Shown here: positions 1 to 8,392 of the stretch, in pieces | How positions within the stretch are numbered: position 1 is the first letter of the stretch | Layout of the letters: each line of letters begins with the position of its first letter | Origin: Rhizobium sp. Root1220 | GTDB lineage: Bacteria > Pseudomonadota > Alphaproteobacteria > Rhizobiales > Rhizobiaceae | Direction of reading: 5' to 3' | NCBI RefSeq assembly: GCF_001426265.1 | Contig: NZ_LMDG01000037.1 | Location: forward strand, 1-64,000 | Length of the DNA stretch: 64,000 nucleotides | The notes under the pieces: generated by a model | Database searches by the model: none | Told to the model about the DNA's origin: nothing | Seen by the model: only the letters and a program-made list of their open reading frames with translations | Translations under genes and position numbers: made by a program

Positions 1-12
1 GCGATCCCCCCA

Positions 13-52
13 TAAGACACGTCGCTAACGACGTCGTTAAACACGTGTCTTA
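13..52. repeat. 40-bp nested palindrome
   Basis: The outer arms TAAGACACGT (13-22) and ACGTGTCTTA (43-52) are perfect inverted repeats. They share an axis (between 32 and 33) with an inner perfect palindrome AACGACGTCGTT (27-38). Only the 4-bp steps between the two layers fail to pair fully. The element lies just downstream of the minus-strand cluster ending at 106. It could be a bidirectional terminator, a protein-binding site or a recombination site. No T-tract follows on either strand, so a standard intrinsic terminator is not supported. Confidence 0.6.
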
Positions 53-105
53 GGCCATTAAGGCATTATGCGGCAGGCGGTGCCAATCGGGCGGTTACAT
101 TCCGG

Positions 106-488
106 TTAGAGATTTCGGTGGCGTGTAAGACTTTCTAAAAAGCGCTCTTTATTTTCCTCGTTCCATTTCGATGCGAGCGTGCGTTTCCGCTTTTTTACGT
201 CGTCTCTTGAATGATAGGCAGAGCTATACGCCTTCGCCTTATCTGGATTTTTAGACCGCCATTGATCGGTGTTAGCGCGCCTAGCCTCTGCGTTGTTTTG
301 GTAGAAGACAACGGAATTGATCTTCAACGAAGCAGGGCATACGGATGCACCGCAATTATTACGCTCGTTGTGATAACGGCGAATGCGATGATTATGGTTG
401 CCGTATTTTAGGAAGCGGCGATAGTGGATGTTGCACATGCCACGGCGTGAACCTCCCCATAGCATTGATAAACTGAGCAGATTTTCAT
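106..488 (-). pseudogene. Zn-motif/HNH-like protein, frameshifted
   Basis: Read from ATG 488 the frame gives MKICSVYQCYGEVHA and then leaves the conserved path. One base further over, the sequence continues RGMCNIHYRRFLKYGN and stays open to a stop at 106. Together the halves make a C-x4-C ... GMCxxHYxRxxxxG signature, seen in small phage and mobile-element proteins related to HNH endonucleases. The C-terminal half (N-x-A-x-x-W-x-x-x-N-P-type spacing) also fits that group. A single missing base near 444-446 explains the break. The ATG overlaps the TGA of the upstream 78-codon ORF (ATGA, 485-488), which supports this start. HNH catalytic residues are not clear, so the function is unproven. Confidence 0.5.
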
Positions 489-721
489 GACGGACAGGTT
501 ACCCTGCCGCAGATCGGACCGGTAGGGCTATCTGTGGCAGTATGTTCGGCGGATACTTTTGGCTCAGCGTCTATTGGCTCTTCTTCACGGTCTCGTACAC
601 TAAAAACACGACGCGCGACTTTCGGAACGGTTTCCGCATCATAGGCCGTTTGACGAAGAACTATTAACGGTCGGAAACGCCGCTTTAGGTCAGCGGTGAT
701 TGGCCCATTGAATAAGCTCAT
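485..721 (-). CDS. small hypothetical protein
   Basis: A 78-residue ORF that I do not recognise. It is polar, rich in Arg, Glu and Pro, and has no membrane segment or signal peptide. Its start lies inside the 3' end of the upstream membrane-protein gene (32-bp overlap, different frame). Its TGA overlaps the ATG of the following zinc-motif gene (ATGA). Overlaps at both ends suggest translational coupling and are the main reason to accept it. Alternatively it could be a shifted C-terminal extension of the upstream protein. Confidence 0.4.
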   Translation of the reverse strand: MSLFNGPITADLKRRFRPLIVLRQTAYDAETVPKVARRVFSVRDREEEPIDAEPKVSAEHTATDSPTGPICGRVTCPS

Positions 722-1481
722 CGGTGATTTTCAGAGGCCGTTTGTCCGCTAAGTCAGCGATCTTTTGGAGCCTAGACATTGGTGACGCGTCGAATTCTAC
801 CACTACCCCAAAGCGTTCCCTGAGCGTCTCACTTGATTGGTCCGCAAGTTCTAGCATTTTCCGCGCGAGATTTTCACTTTTAGCAATTTCGAATGAACCA
901 ACCAATTTCTCTGGGATATCGTTTTGCCTTACGCGTGCCGAGTAACTCTCCACGTCCTTTATTGGGCTTTCAAACTCTTCAGCGATGATTTTTGCCGCCT
1001 CTTGTCTGCCCTTGCTTAGTGGTAGTCTGATAGCGTCCGACATCTTTAAGCACATGTCGAAGAGGAACACGTCTTCAACACGCTTGCGAAGGTCACTGAA
1101 GTCAAACGTCGCCCCGGGTACGGGCTTGCTGCCTGTTAGATCGTTGAAAAGCTTCCAACGGGAGCCCCATTCCGCCCCGTTGCCACCCATGCGCCCGCTC
1201 ATGACGCTGCCCATGACGATTTCGTTTGTGTAGGTCTTGAAGAGATCGATGAGGTCTGCCGCCTCTTGCTGCTTCTCTTCCCAAAGTTCTGCCTCGAAAC
1301 CAAGTCCCTTGAATTTTTTGAAACGGGCTAGGTTCGAAAACGCTAGGCACATAATGCCTATCAGCGCCACTCCGCCTGCCGCCGTGACGCTGTCTACCCA
1401 AACTTTTGCGAGAGCGAAAAGAAGGAAGACTAGGCCGACAAAGAAGAGGACGCTTCTTTCAAGATTAATGTTGTTTAGCAA
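690..1481 (-). CDS. N-terminal membrane protein, unknown function
   Basis: 263 residues. Two hydrophobic helices occupy about residues 9-27 and 32-48. A basic stretch (RFKKFKG) follows, then a long soluble, largely helical region with coiled-coil character (WEEKQQEAADLIDLF and onward). The topology is a membrane-anchored cytoplasmic domain. I do not recognise a named domain; similar two-helix proteins with an FEAELWEEKQ-like segment occur as hypotheticals in alphaproteobacteria. It is the first gene of a three-gene overlapping minus-strand cluster, in DNA that looks less GC-rich than the rest of the window. That suggests an accessory origin. Confidence 0.65.
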   Translation of the reverse strand: MLNNINLERSVLFFVGLVFLLFALAKVWVDSVTAAGGVALIGIMCLAFSNLARFKKFKGLGFEAELWEEKQQEAADLIDLFKTYTNEIVMGSVMSGRMGGNGAEWGSRWKLFNDLTGSKPVPGATFDFSDLRKRVEDVFLFDMCLKMSDAIRLPLSKGRQEAAKIIAEEFESPIKDVESYSARVRQNDIPEKLVGSFEIAKSENLARKMLELADQSSETLRERFGVVVEFDASPMSRLQKIADLADKRPLKITDELIQWANHR

Positions 1482-1836
1482 AGCAATGGGCCCCGTGAGT
1501 TACCGGGATTGATGTTATCCATGAGTGTAAGTTGCACAACACGTGCGCGCTATCTTATACAACTATCTGTACACCTTATCCGACACTATTTTCGCCCCAA
1601 AGGTACCAAGTGGCAGCTGATTGATTACCCAATCTGCGGGTGGTAAACGATCGCCGCGCGGTTACGGTCTTGCCAACGCTCTTTGCATATCCACCCGCGT
1701 CGGGTGTGGTGAAGGGTGAAATTAATATCAAGTAGCGCGTGAGAGGCGGGGGATTGCAATTGACCGCCTCACCATAGCTCTGTGGTCATTGCCAACCCTC
1801 TTAACGATCACTGGATAGTAGCGTACAAAGCACCTC
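1482..1836. other. intergenic, no gene seen
   Basis: No convincing coding frame in this stretch. It presumably holds the promoter of the membrane-protein cluster starting at 1481. A short hairpin CACCCG-CGT-CGGGTG (1692-1706) lies downstream of the minus-strand exported protein ending at 1837, and could help terminate it. It has no T-tract. Confidence 0.35.
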
Positions 1837-2127
1837 CTATTGGTCGCAGTTGCTCTGGTAGTCACGAACCGCGCTTTCAAAATCGTCTTGGCTATTTCGT
1901 AGCCGTCTGAACTCGATTGAGCAATCATCGCTTCCGCGACTGTCAGCAACACAGTTCGCGTATCTATGCAGGTAACTGCTAATGTCCTGTGTTGCGCTGT
2001 TGTATGCGTCGACCGCGTCGTTGCATTCGCTCGCCCAAGAGGCGTGTGCCGCAATTAGGAGGCCCACTGCGGACATACACGCCGCTTTCTTCAATCCACG
2101 CCCACTAACGCCGAAGCGGCTCCGCAT
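1837..2127 (-). CDS. small exported protein, unknown
   Basis: 96 residues from ATG 2127. A TTG at 2094 (LKKAACMSAVGLL...) would give a more typical signal peptide, with a basic n-region, hydrophobic core and AxA-like cleavage near HASWA. The mature part is about 65 residues, acidic and helical, with four cysteines (in ECNDA, ANCVAD, DDCS and NCDQ) that could form two disulfides in the periplasm. I do not recognise the family. It follows another exported protein on the same strand. Confidence 0.5.
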   Translation of the reverse strand: MRSRFGVSGRGLKKAACMSAVGLLIAAHASWASECNDAVDAYNSATQDISSYLHRYANCVADSRGSDDCSIEFRRLRNSQDDFESAVRDYQSNCDQ

Positions 2128-2246
2128 CTGCCGCCATTTGACCGAGATTGTCTGCCAAGAAGACTTAGTATCGCCTTGCTGCTGGCAGTGCTTTCTCAAG
2201 CGAGAAATCAATAGACAGGCCGCACGCGATGGAAATCGTGTCGGCA

Positions 2247-2675
2247 TCATCTTGAGCTTTTCAGCACCGCTGCCGCGTCGATTGCGTTGCTGGGAACGTT
2301 TGGCGATTTGAACATCGCGACGACGATGGAGGTCTGCGATTGCCGCCTGTATATCGCCTGTCCGCCGGTGTAGGTCGTGTTTCCGTAAGCGGTGTTGCCG
2401 ACGATGTTGACGTTGGTGTTCGCATAAACCGGCATGTTGCCTGCGTAGGTGCGCGAGTTTTGCGTGTCCGCAGCCTGTATCACATAGTGGGTGAAGCCCT
2501 TGTCGAGGGTGAGTTGCGCCACGCGACGTTGCGCCTGTCCCTTGGCAATGCTTGTTCCGATGAGGCCGCTGGCATCGATATCCAGCTTGTAGACGTTGTT
2601 CGAAAGCGCCATCTCGCTTTGGCTGACGCAACCTGCCAAGGCCGCTACGGCCAGCAGCACCACAAATCTCTTCAT
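2247..2675 (-). CDS. small lipoprotein
   Basis: 142 residues starting MKRFVVLLAVAALAGC. This is a classic lipoprotein signal with lipobox LAGC and the acylated Cys at residue 16. The ATG at 2675 was chosen because the upstream in-frame residues do not look like a signal peptide. The mature region (VSQSEMALSNNVYKLD...) resembles small rhizobial lipoproteins that handle a redox-like DKGFTHYVI segment. It includes an Asn/Tyr/Thr-rich, low-complexity centre. It should be anchored in the outer or inner membrane facing the periplasm. Function unknown. Confidence 0.65.
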   Translation of the reverse strand: MKRFVVLLAVAALAGCVSQSEMALSNNVYKLDIDASGLIGTSIAKGQAQRRVAQLTLDKGFTHYVIQAADTQNSRTYAGNMPVYANTNVNIVGNTAYGNTTYTGGQAIYRRQSQTSIVVAMFKSPNVPSNAIDAAAVLKSSR

Positions 2676-3001
2676 GACTTCCCCCAGTTGTGGGGTCAAG
2701 CCTTGAGGGCCTTCGCGCGCCAAGTCAACGAGGCGGACCTAACGCAGGCAATCAACCACAGGTTTTTTGATGCAACGGGGATGTTGCTAGCGCTTCAGCA
2801 ACGCTGACATTCGTCAACGTTCGCCATTATTCGCTGGCGATTTTGGACACTGGATTTGGACACTATGTCATAAATATTTGAAAAATGACAATATTTTTTC
2901 AGCGTTCACGCATTTGCAGGGCTGGCGGAAATGGAAGTATGTCTTCACGCGTAGCCCTCCTTTCTCAGTGCGCCAATCACTAGCACCGGTTATGCAAAAT
3001 T
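2676..3001. other. intergenic, possible island boundary
   Basis: No gene seen. It contains a short tandem duplication, TTTGGACACT at 2842-2851 and again at 2855-2864. An A+T-rich stretch follows (about 2868-2905). On the minus strand, 2867-2800 reads as a short open tail ending in TGA. It might be the remnant 3' end of a larger gene, but is too short to identify. The stretch separates the lower-GC patch at 1-2700 from the ordinary GC-rich genes beyond 3000. Confidence 0.3.
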
Positions 3002-3388
3002 TCAACCGTGCTGCTCGTAGCAGGTAATCAGGAATATTCCATCCGCTTCGATTTCCCGCAAGATGGCGCCGCCGTCGCTGCGGCAGATCTGAAGTTCGCA
3101 AAGCACGCCGGCAGCCTCGAACAGGATGATGTCGACCAGCGGCCCATAGGGGTCGGGCTTTTCCTTGTCATCGAAATACGCCGAGGCAACCGGGCGAGCG
3201 GCCGCGCCTGCCGCAAGATCAGCTTTGTCGCGAGGCCGTAGCCTGATCGAACCGAAAGCATCGATCTCCGCGGCCCGATAGTGCTCGCTGTCCCATGTGG
3301 CCGGGATGTTCCCGTGCGAGGCGTGCCGCACCAGTCGTTGTATGATCTGCCTTTCAGCAGCGGTCAGTTCTCTCCAGATCACTGTCAC
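3002..3388 (-). CDS. DUF6984-like protein
   Basis: 128 residues, cytoplasmic, no signal peptide. The N-terminus (WRELTAAERQIIQRLV) and the centre (GPLVDIILFEAAGVLCELQICRSDG) match my recollection of the DUF6984 family. These are small proteins of unknown function, sometimes found in immunity-like or accessory settings. It stands alone between the accessory patch and the DUF853 ATPase on the same strand, 27 bp before that gene's stop. The family name is a recollection and should be checked by HMM; no function is inferred. Confidence 0.6.
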   Translation of the reverse strand: MTVIWRELTAAERQIIQRLVRHASHGNIPATWDSEHYRAAEIDAFGSIRLRPRDKADLAAGAAARPVASAYFDDKEKPDPYGPLVDIILFEAAGVLCELQICRSDGGAILREIEADGIFLITCYEQHG

Positions 3389-3415
3389 GACGTCGCTTCC
3401 ACAAAAGGAGGGAGA

Positions 3416-4978
3416 CTACCGTTTCAAACTGCCGAGAATGCCGCGCACCAGTGCCCGGCCAACCTGCGTTGCAACAGTGCGCGCAACGCTCTTCATGGCT
3501 GCCTCGACCACAGATTCGCGCTGGTAGCCGGCGGAGCGCGTTCGGCCTTGGCTGCCGCTGCTTTTCTCGTCGCTGCTGTCGTCCCCGAAACCGGGCAGCG
3601 TCCAGCGACCCGACACGCTGCCTTCGGTCGGCTGGGTTGGCTGGGCCTGTTTCGCGGCGTCGGCGTCGGAGGCTTTTTTCGCACGGGCGGCCAGGATTTC
3701 GAAGGCGGATTCACGGTCGAGGTCTTCGTCATAGACGCCGAGCACCGGGCTTCTGTCCATGACCTGCTGCCGCTCGGTATCGGTGAGCGGCCCGACGCGG
3801 CCCGATGGCGGCCGGATCAGGGTGCGTTCCACGATGGAAGGAGCGCCCTTCGCCTCCAGTGTCGAAACGAGTGCCTCGCCTGTGCCAAGCGTGGTGATCA
3901 CGGTCGCGCAATCGAAGGCCGGGTTGGGGCGGAAGGTGTCGGCAGCTGTCTTGACGGCTTTCTGTTCGCGCGGCGAATAGGCACGCAGCGCATGCTGCAG
4001 GCGGTTGCCGAGCTGGGCGAGCACGGTCTCGGGCACGTCAAGCGGGTTCTGCGTCACGAAATAAACGCCGACACCCTTCGAGCGGATCAGGCGCACGACC
4101 TGTTCGACGCGCTCGGTCAGCACCTTGGGTGCATCGTTGAAGAGCAGGTGGGCCTCGTCGAAGAAAAAGACGAGGTTGGGCTTCTCAGGATCACCCACTT
4201 CTGGCAGTTCCTCAAAGAGCTCGGAAAGCAGCCACAGCAAAAATGTCGCGTAGAGGCGAGGGTTCATCATCAGTTTATCGGCGGCAAGCACTGAGATCTG
4301 GCCATATCCCCGATTGTTGGTGCGCATGATGTCGGCGATCTTCAACGCCGGCTCGCCGAAGAAGTGTTCAGCCCCCTGCTGCTCGAGCACCAGCAATGCC
4401 CGCTGGATCGACCCGACCGACGCCTTCGAGATCAGCCCGTACTTGCTGGACAGCTCGGTGGCGTTCTCGCCCATGTAGTTCAGGAGCGCCGAGAAGTCCT
4501 TCAGGTCGAGCAGGGGAAGACCACCCTGATCGGCGATCTTGAAGGCGATATTGATCACGCCTTCCTGCGGCTCTGACGCATCCATCAGTCGCGCGAGCAG
4601 GAGAGGCCCCATTTCGGCGATGGTGGTGCGGACGCGGTGTCCCTTTTCACCGAACAGGTCCCAGAAGATGACCGGGAACTGGTCGAACTCGTAATCGTCG
4701 AAGCCGATCTGTTCGGCGCGCTTGGCCAGGAAGTCCTTCGGTTCGCCCTTGGCCGCGATACCCGAGAGGTCGCCCTTGATGTCGGCGCAAAAGACCGGCA
4801 CGCCAGCCCTCGAAAAACCCTCGGCGAGCACCTGCAGGGTCACCGTCTTGCCGGTGCCGGTCGCCCCCGTCACCAGTCCGTGTCGGTTTCCGAATTTCAG
4901 GTCGAGATATTCCGGCTTGTTGATGCTGTCATCCGGCTTGCGGCTGACGCCAACGAAAATCTTGCCATCCTCGAGCAT
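3416..4978 (-). CDS. HerA/FtsK-like ATPase, DUF853 family
   Basis: 520 residues from ATG 4978, which has GGAGGGAG upstream; an earlier in-frame ATG at 5050 adds an implausible leader. Walker A is GATGTGKT (38-45). Walker B is NLVFFFDEAHLLF (268-280), with the DEAH acidic pair. This is the DUF853/YjgR group of hexameric P-loop ATPases related to HerA and FtsK, presumed DNA or protein translocases of unsettled role. The last 80 residues (about 440-520) are low complexity and charged, then end in a basic helix (VGRALVRGILGSLKR). It is a standalone gene with no nuclease partner such as NurA or SIR2 beside it. Confidence 0.85.
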   Translation of the reverse strand: MLEDGKIFVGVSRKPDDSINKPEYLDLKFGNRHGLVTGATGTGKTVTLQVLAEGFSRAGVPVFCADIKGDLSGIAAKGEPKDFLAKRAEQIGFDDYEFDQFPVIFWDLFGEKGHRVRTTIAEMGPLLLARLMDASEPQEGVINIAFKIADQGGLPLLDLKDFSALLNYMGENATELSSKYGLISKASVGSIQRALLVLEQQGAEHFFGEPALKIADIMRTNNRGYGQISVLAADKLMMNPRLYATFLLWLLSELFEELPEVGDPEKPNLVFFFDEAHLLFNDAPKVLTERVEQVVRLIRSKGVGVYFVTQNPLDVPETVLAQLGNRLQHALRAYSPREQKAVKTAADTFRPNPAFDCATVITTLGTGEALVSTLEAKGAPSIVERTLIRPPSGRVGPLTDTERQQVMDRSPVLGVYDEDLDRESAFEILAARAKKASDADAAKQAQPTQPTEGSVSGRWTLPGFGDDSSDEKSSGSQGRTRSAGYQRESVVEAAMKSVARTVATQVGRALVRGILGSLKR

Positions 4979-5210
4979 TTCGAAAATTCTCCCTCCGGCT
5001 GTCGGCGCCGATTGCGTCAAATATGCGGGGCATGGCTTTTGGCATGCCATTGTATTATCGCCCGCCTGTTATAAGCAGGGAGTTCGGTGCGGACAACTGT
5101 CTGCATTAAAAGCAAAACTGGGATAACGCCTGTTGTCGCGGTGGGTGGCTTGAGCTGCCCCGCAAACTCGACTAACGTTGACGTTAACGTCAAAAAACTG
5201 GAGGCTGACG

Positions 5211-5606
5211 ATGAATGACATGGTAGACCAAATTGCCGCACGTGTAGGCATTCCGGCTGAAGTTGCGGAAAAGGCAGTCGGCATGATGCTCGGCTTCCTG
5301 CAGCGCGAGGCTGCCGACGGCCCTGTCGCCAAGATGATAGAGTCCATTCCGGGCGCTTCCGAACTCGTTGCCAAGTATAACGGTGAAGGTGAGACCGGCG
5401 GCGGCGGTATCCTCGGCAGCATCATGGGTGCCTTCGGTGGCGGGGGAGTTATGGCGCTTGGCCAGCAGTTGATGGCCGAAGGTCTTGGTATGGGCGAGAT
5501 CACCACGCTTGCCAAGGAAACGATGGCGATTGCCGAGCAGCATGCAGGCAAGGACGTGGTTGAAGAGGTCGTCTCCTCCGTGCCTGGCCTCAGCCAGTTC
5601 GTCTGA
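5211..5606 (+). CDS. small helical protein, DUF2780/DUF2267-like
   Basis: 131 residues starting MNDMVDQIAARVGIP, with GGAGG 6 bases ahead of ATG 5211. The N-terminal helix-turn-helix-like segment and the Gly-rich hinge (about 57-78, GEGETGGGGILGSIMGAFGGGG) resemble DUF2780/DUF937-type small helical proteins, also annotated VcgC/VcgE-like. No signal peptide or catalytic motif. It is monocistronic, divergent from the DUF853 ATPase. Function unknown, and the family call is tentative. Confidence 0.65.
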   Translation: MNDMVDQIAARVGIPAEVAEKAVGMMLGFLQREAADGPVAKMIESIPGASELVAKYNGEGETGGGGILGSIMGAFGGGGVMALGQQLMAEGLGMGEITTLAKETMAIAEQHAGKDVVEEVVSSVPGLSQFV

Positions 5607-5645
5607 ATTGGAACGCGGGCGGCAAGCATCCGCCCCTTTCCCTCT

Positions 5646-6074
5646 CTAGTGCGTGACACCCAGCAACGTAAGCCAGGTTTTCGCTTTGGCTTGCGCGGCG
5701 AGCCGGCCGGAATCGTCCAGTCGTTTCGGCCCGCAGAACGTGTCCAGATCGATCCTGTCGCCGTGGTTCAGTTTCGGGTTGCCGGAGGCCACGACGACAT
5801 AGCGCCAGGCGCAACCCAGAACTCGATCTTCGACGATGCCGTCGTCGCAACCGGTGCTCAGGCACAACGCGACCGTGCGCTGGCTTTCGTACTGTCCGGT
5901 GATGGCATTTGCATAGGTTTCGTCCCACACTGCCCGAACATGCTCGCAGGTTTGCGGAGATGACCTTTGATTGCAGCTCATCCCGGACACGAAGTCTTCT
6001 GCAGGTGGCCAATCCGCCACCTCAGCCAGACTGACGCATCCACAAGCCAGAAGCGCGGCGGCAAGCAACTGCAA
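5646..6074 (-). CDS. putative lipoprotein, unknown
   Basis: About 142 residues if translation starts at TTG 6074, which has a strong AAGGGAGG 5 bases upstream; an ATG at 6098 is in frame but lacks this. The N-terminus QLLAAALLACGC forms a lipobox. The mature region carries conserved-looking Cys and aromatic residues (CNQRSSPQTCEHVRAVW, CLSTGC, GCAWRYVV). This is typical of a rhizobial family of small envelope lipoproteins with disulfides. It converges with the preceding plus-strand gene (39 bp apart). I cannot assign a role. Confidence 0.6.
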   Translation of the reverse strand: MQLLAAALLACGCVSLAEVADWPPAEDFVSGMSCNQRSSPQTCEHVRAVWDETYANAITGQYESQRTVALCLSTGCDDGIVEDRVLGCAWRYVVVASGNPKLNHGDRIDLDTFCGPKRLDDSGRLAAQAKAKTWLTLLGVTH

Positions 6075-6194
6075 ATCTACCTCCCTTGCACGAAGCACAC
6101 GGAATCACCGGAGACGAATCTCAAGCGTTTCTCTATTCGCTAAAGGAGCATACCTGAAGTTGATATTTTCCGGAAATGGTGGCGGGACAACCGC

Positions 6195-6398
6195 TCAATG
6201 CTTGTTCTTCGTTTCCCTGGCCAGCTTCAATATGACGTCGTCGGCCGCATCGGCCAGCGCCATAGCGATTTCGGCCGCTTTCCATCCCCTTTTCTCACCG
6301 TTCCTGATGAGTTCGAAGAGAATGGGTTCCAATTCCGACCTGCAGGTCTCCATGCGCTGATCGGAAGTCGAGCGATTTTTGGAATGCATGTCCGTCAT
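6195..6398 (-). CDS. small conserved-looking protein
   Basis: 67 residues from ATG 6398 (MTDMHSKNRS). The core, RMETCRSELEPILFELIRNGEKRGWKAAEIAMALADAADD, reads as a compact helical protein with a possible HTH-like GWKAAEIAMALADAA segment. A farther ATG at 6452 would add 18 unlikely residues. Small proteins of this kind are common hypotheticals in rhizobia. No partner gene is obvious. Confidence 0.55.
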   Translation of the reverse strand: MTDMHSKNRSTSDQRMETCRSELEPILFELIRNGEKRGWKAAEIAMALADAADDVILKLARETKNKH

Positions 6399-6763
6399 AT
6401 GAATACCCCAAAGCCCAGAAGATAGATTTAGCAAGGCCGCCGAAGAGCGCAAGTAAATATATTAATCGAACATTAACAATTACGAATATTTTATCGTTTA
6501 TACGATTTTCGGTTGAAAAAAACAAGAAAGGCTCGCCGGGGTAGGACGAGCCCCGCCTTCTTTGTCGCAGCAAAAAGCAACGCAGTCAGCAATAAAATCT
6601 TCATCCCATGATCCGCGGCGGTCAATTCATCCTTATTTTGTATAGTGTACCATCGTTATGTTGATTTGAGGTAGGTTAGTCATTGCAGCGGAATATTCTA
6701 TGTGAATTCAGAGGAGAAGTGCCGATCTTCTATTTCGCGTTACTTTAGTTATGCGTGTATTTT
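6399..6763. other. A+T-rich intergenic region after zwf
   Basis: 365 bp without a gene. It is notably A+T-rich at 6440-6520 and 6590-6780. It contains a strong minus-strand terminator hairpin (6512-6552), which lies over 200 bp downstream of the zwf stop. The A+T-rich DNA nearest 6400-6500 probably carries the promoter of the small gene starting at 6398. Confidence 0.45.
6512..6552 (-). terminator. Rho-independent terminator (minus strand)
   Basis: On the minus strand the stem GGCTCG (6552-6547) pairs with CGAGCC (6535-6530) around an 11-base loop. TTTCTTGTTTTTTT follows, giving a good U-tract. The only annotated upstream gene on that strand is zwf, whose stop is 212 bp away. The terminator therefore either ends a long zwf 3' UTR or a separate small RNA. 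Confidence 0.65.
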
Positions 6764-8287
6764 TTACGTTTTATTATGGGTCTGGTTGTGCAACATAACG
6801 CCCAGTTCGTGCCATTCTCTTCCGTCCTTGCGTATCAGGTCTTCCGCGCTGGCCGGTCCCATGCTGCCGGGTGCGTAGGGATCCGGCCGCTCGGCACTTT
6901 TCGCCCAGATATCAAGAAACGGTTGAACTGCGGCCCATCCGGCTTCGATGCCGTCGGCCCGCTGGAAGAGTGTTTGGTCGCCGATGAAGAGATCGTAGAG
7001 AAGGGACTCGTAACCGGTCATTTTGCCGATATCGAATTTGTCGGCATAGCGAAAATCGAGCGAGACCGGCACGGTATCGACCGAGAGTCCCGGCGCTTTG
7101 ATGGATATCTCGATACTCAGCCCCTCGTCCGGCTGAACCTGGATCACCAGCTTGTTCGGCGGCAGGTTGCGCTTGACGTCGGTCTCGCGAAACTGGGCGA
7201 ACGGAACCTGGCGGAAGGTTACGACGATCTCCGTATCGCGTGCCGTCATCGCCTTGCCGGTTCTCAGATAGAAGGGCACCCCGGCCCATCGCCAGGTATC
7301 GACGTAGAGCTTCGTGGCGACGAAGGTCTCGGTCTTGCTGTCCGGCGATACGTCCTTGGTCTCCCGAAAGGCCGTGATATTGCTGCCGTTGAGCGTCCCG
7401 GCGGTATAGGTGCCACGCACCGCATGCTCCGTCGCCTCCTCGGGCGTATAGATGCGAAGGGCGCTGAGCACCTTGCTCTTTTCGGTCCGGATCGCCTCGG
7501 CACCGAAGCCGTTCGGCGCTTCCATGGCGATCATCGCCAGCAACTGGAACAGATGATTGGGGACCATGTCGCGTAAGGCGCCGGTTGCGTCGTAGAATTT
7601 GCCGCGCGTGCCGACATCGACCGTCTCCGCGGCGGTGATCTGCACATGGTCGATGTAGTTGTTGTTCCACAATGCCTCGATCATCATGTTGGCGAAGCGC
7701 GCTGTCAGGATGTTCTGCACCGTTTCCTTGCCGAGGAAATGATCGAGCCGGTAGACTTGGCTTTCGGCAACCTTGCCGAGGATGCAGGCGTTCAGCGCGC
7801 GGGCGGAGGCGAGGTCGGTTCCAAAAGGCTTCTCGATCGCAATACGCCGGAAGCATCCGTCGACCTCACGCGTCAGGCCATGCTCCGCCAATTTCTCGAC
7901 GATTGGCCCGAAGAACTGCGGTGGCACGGCCAGATAGAAGGCTGCATTGCTGCAGTGGGCGCTCTCTAGACGCTTTTTGATGCTGAGGAAGATCTCGTCC
8001 TTGGTGAAGTCGCCGGCGATATAGGAAACGCGTTCGCGCAGGCGCCGCCAGGCGTCGTCTTTTTCGGGGAGAACGGGCTCCTCCAGCCCGGCGAGAAAGC
8101 TGTCCAGACGCGTGACCAGCGATGCGTCGTCGCCAGGCTCGATGCCGACACCGAGAATGTGGAGATCGTCGCCGACCAGACCGCTACGCGTGAGATTGAT
8201 GATGGCGGGCACCAGCAGGCGTCGGGTGAGATCGCCGCTGGCGCCGAAGATGACAAGCGTGACTGGCGGAGTAGGGGCGGTGGCCAT
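6764..8287 (-). CDS. zwf: glucose-6-phosphate 1-dehydrogenase
   Basis: 507 residues, normal length. It oxidises glucose-6-phosphate to 6-phosphogluconolactone with NAD(P)+, feeding the Entner-Doudoroff and pentose phosphate routes. The N-terminal Rossmann motif GASGDL is at 15-20. IEKPFGTD (151-158) holds the cofactor/substrate Lys. The active-site signature RLDHFLGKE (180-188) contains the catalytic His. The start has GAGGAG upstream. It is not linked to pgl or edd, which follow zwf in the main rhizobial operon. A second, paralogous Zwf is therefore possible. Confidence 0.93.
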   Translation of the reverse strand: MATAPTPPVTLVIFGASGDLTRRLLVPAIINLTRSGLVGDDLHILGVGIEPGDDASLVTRLDSFLAGLEEPVLPEKDDAWRRLRERVSYIAGDFTKDEIFLSIKKRLESAHCSNAAFYLAVPPQFFGPIVEKLAEHGLTREVDGCFRRIAIEKPFGTDLASARALNACILGKVAESQVYRLDHFLGKETVQNILTARFANMMIEALWNNNYIDHVQITAAETVDVGTRGKFYDATGALRDMVPNHLFQLLAMIAMEAPNGFGAEAIRTEKSKVLSALRIYTPEEATEHAVRGTYTAGTLNGSNITAFRETKDVSPDSKTETFVATKLYVDTWRWAGVPFYLRTGKAMTARDTEIVVTFRQVPFAQFRETDVKRNLPPNKLVIQVQPDEGLSIEISIKAPGLSVDTVPVSLDFRYADKFDIGKMTGYESLLYDLFIGDQTLFQRADGIEAGWAAVQPFLDIWAKSAERPDPYAPGSMGPASAEDLIRKDGREWHELGVMLHNQTHNKT

Positions 8288-8392
8288 GAAGGATCTCCTC
8301 GCTGTTCTGGGCGACTATAGGGCTTGCAGCCGTTGCGGCAAGGATGGTGAATTCACGGCGTCGGCGGGTAAGTCGCACGCCCCAGGCCGCCG

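Noticed and set aside
2842..2864. Tandem TTTGGACACT repeats as an attachment site
   Set aside because: Only two short copies 13 bp apart, no tRNA or integrase in view; kept only as a note on the intergenic region.
3416..4978. HerA-NurA or HerA-SIR2 type defence system
   Set aside because: The ATPase is of the DUF853 group and has no nuclease, DUF4297 or SIR2 partner next to it.
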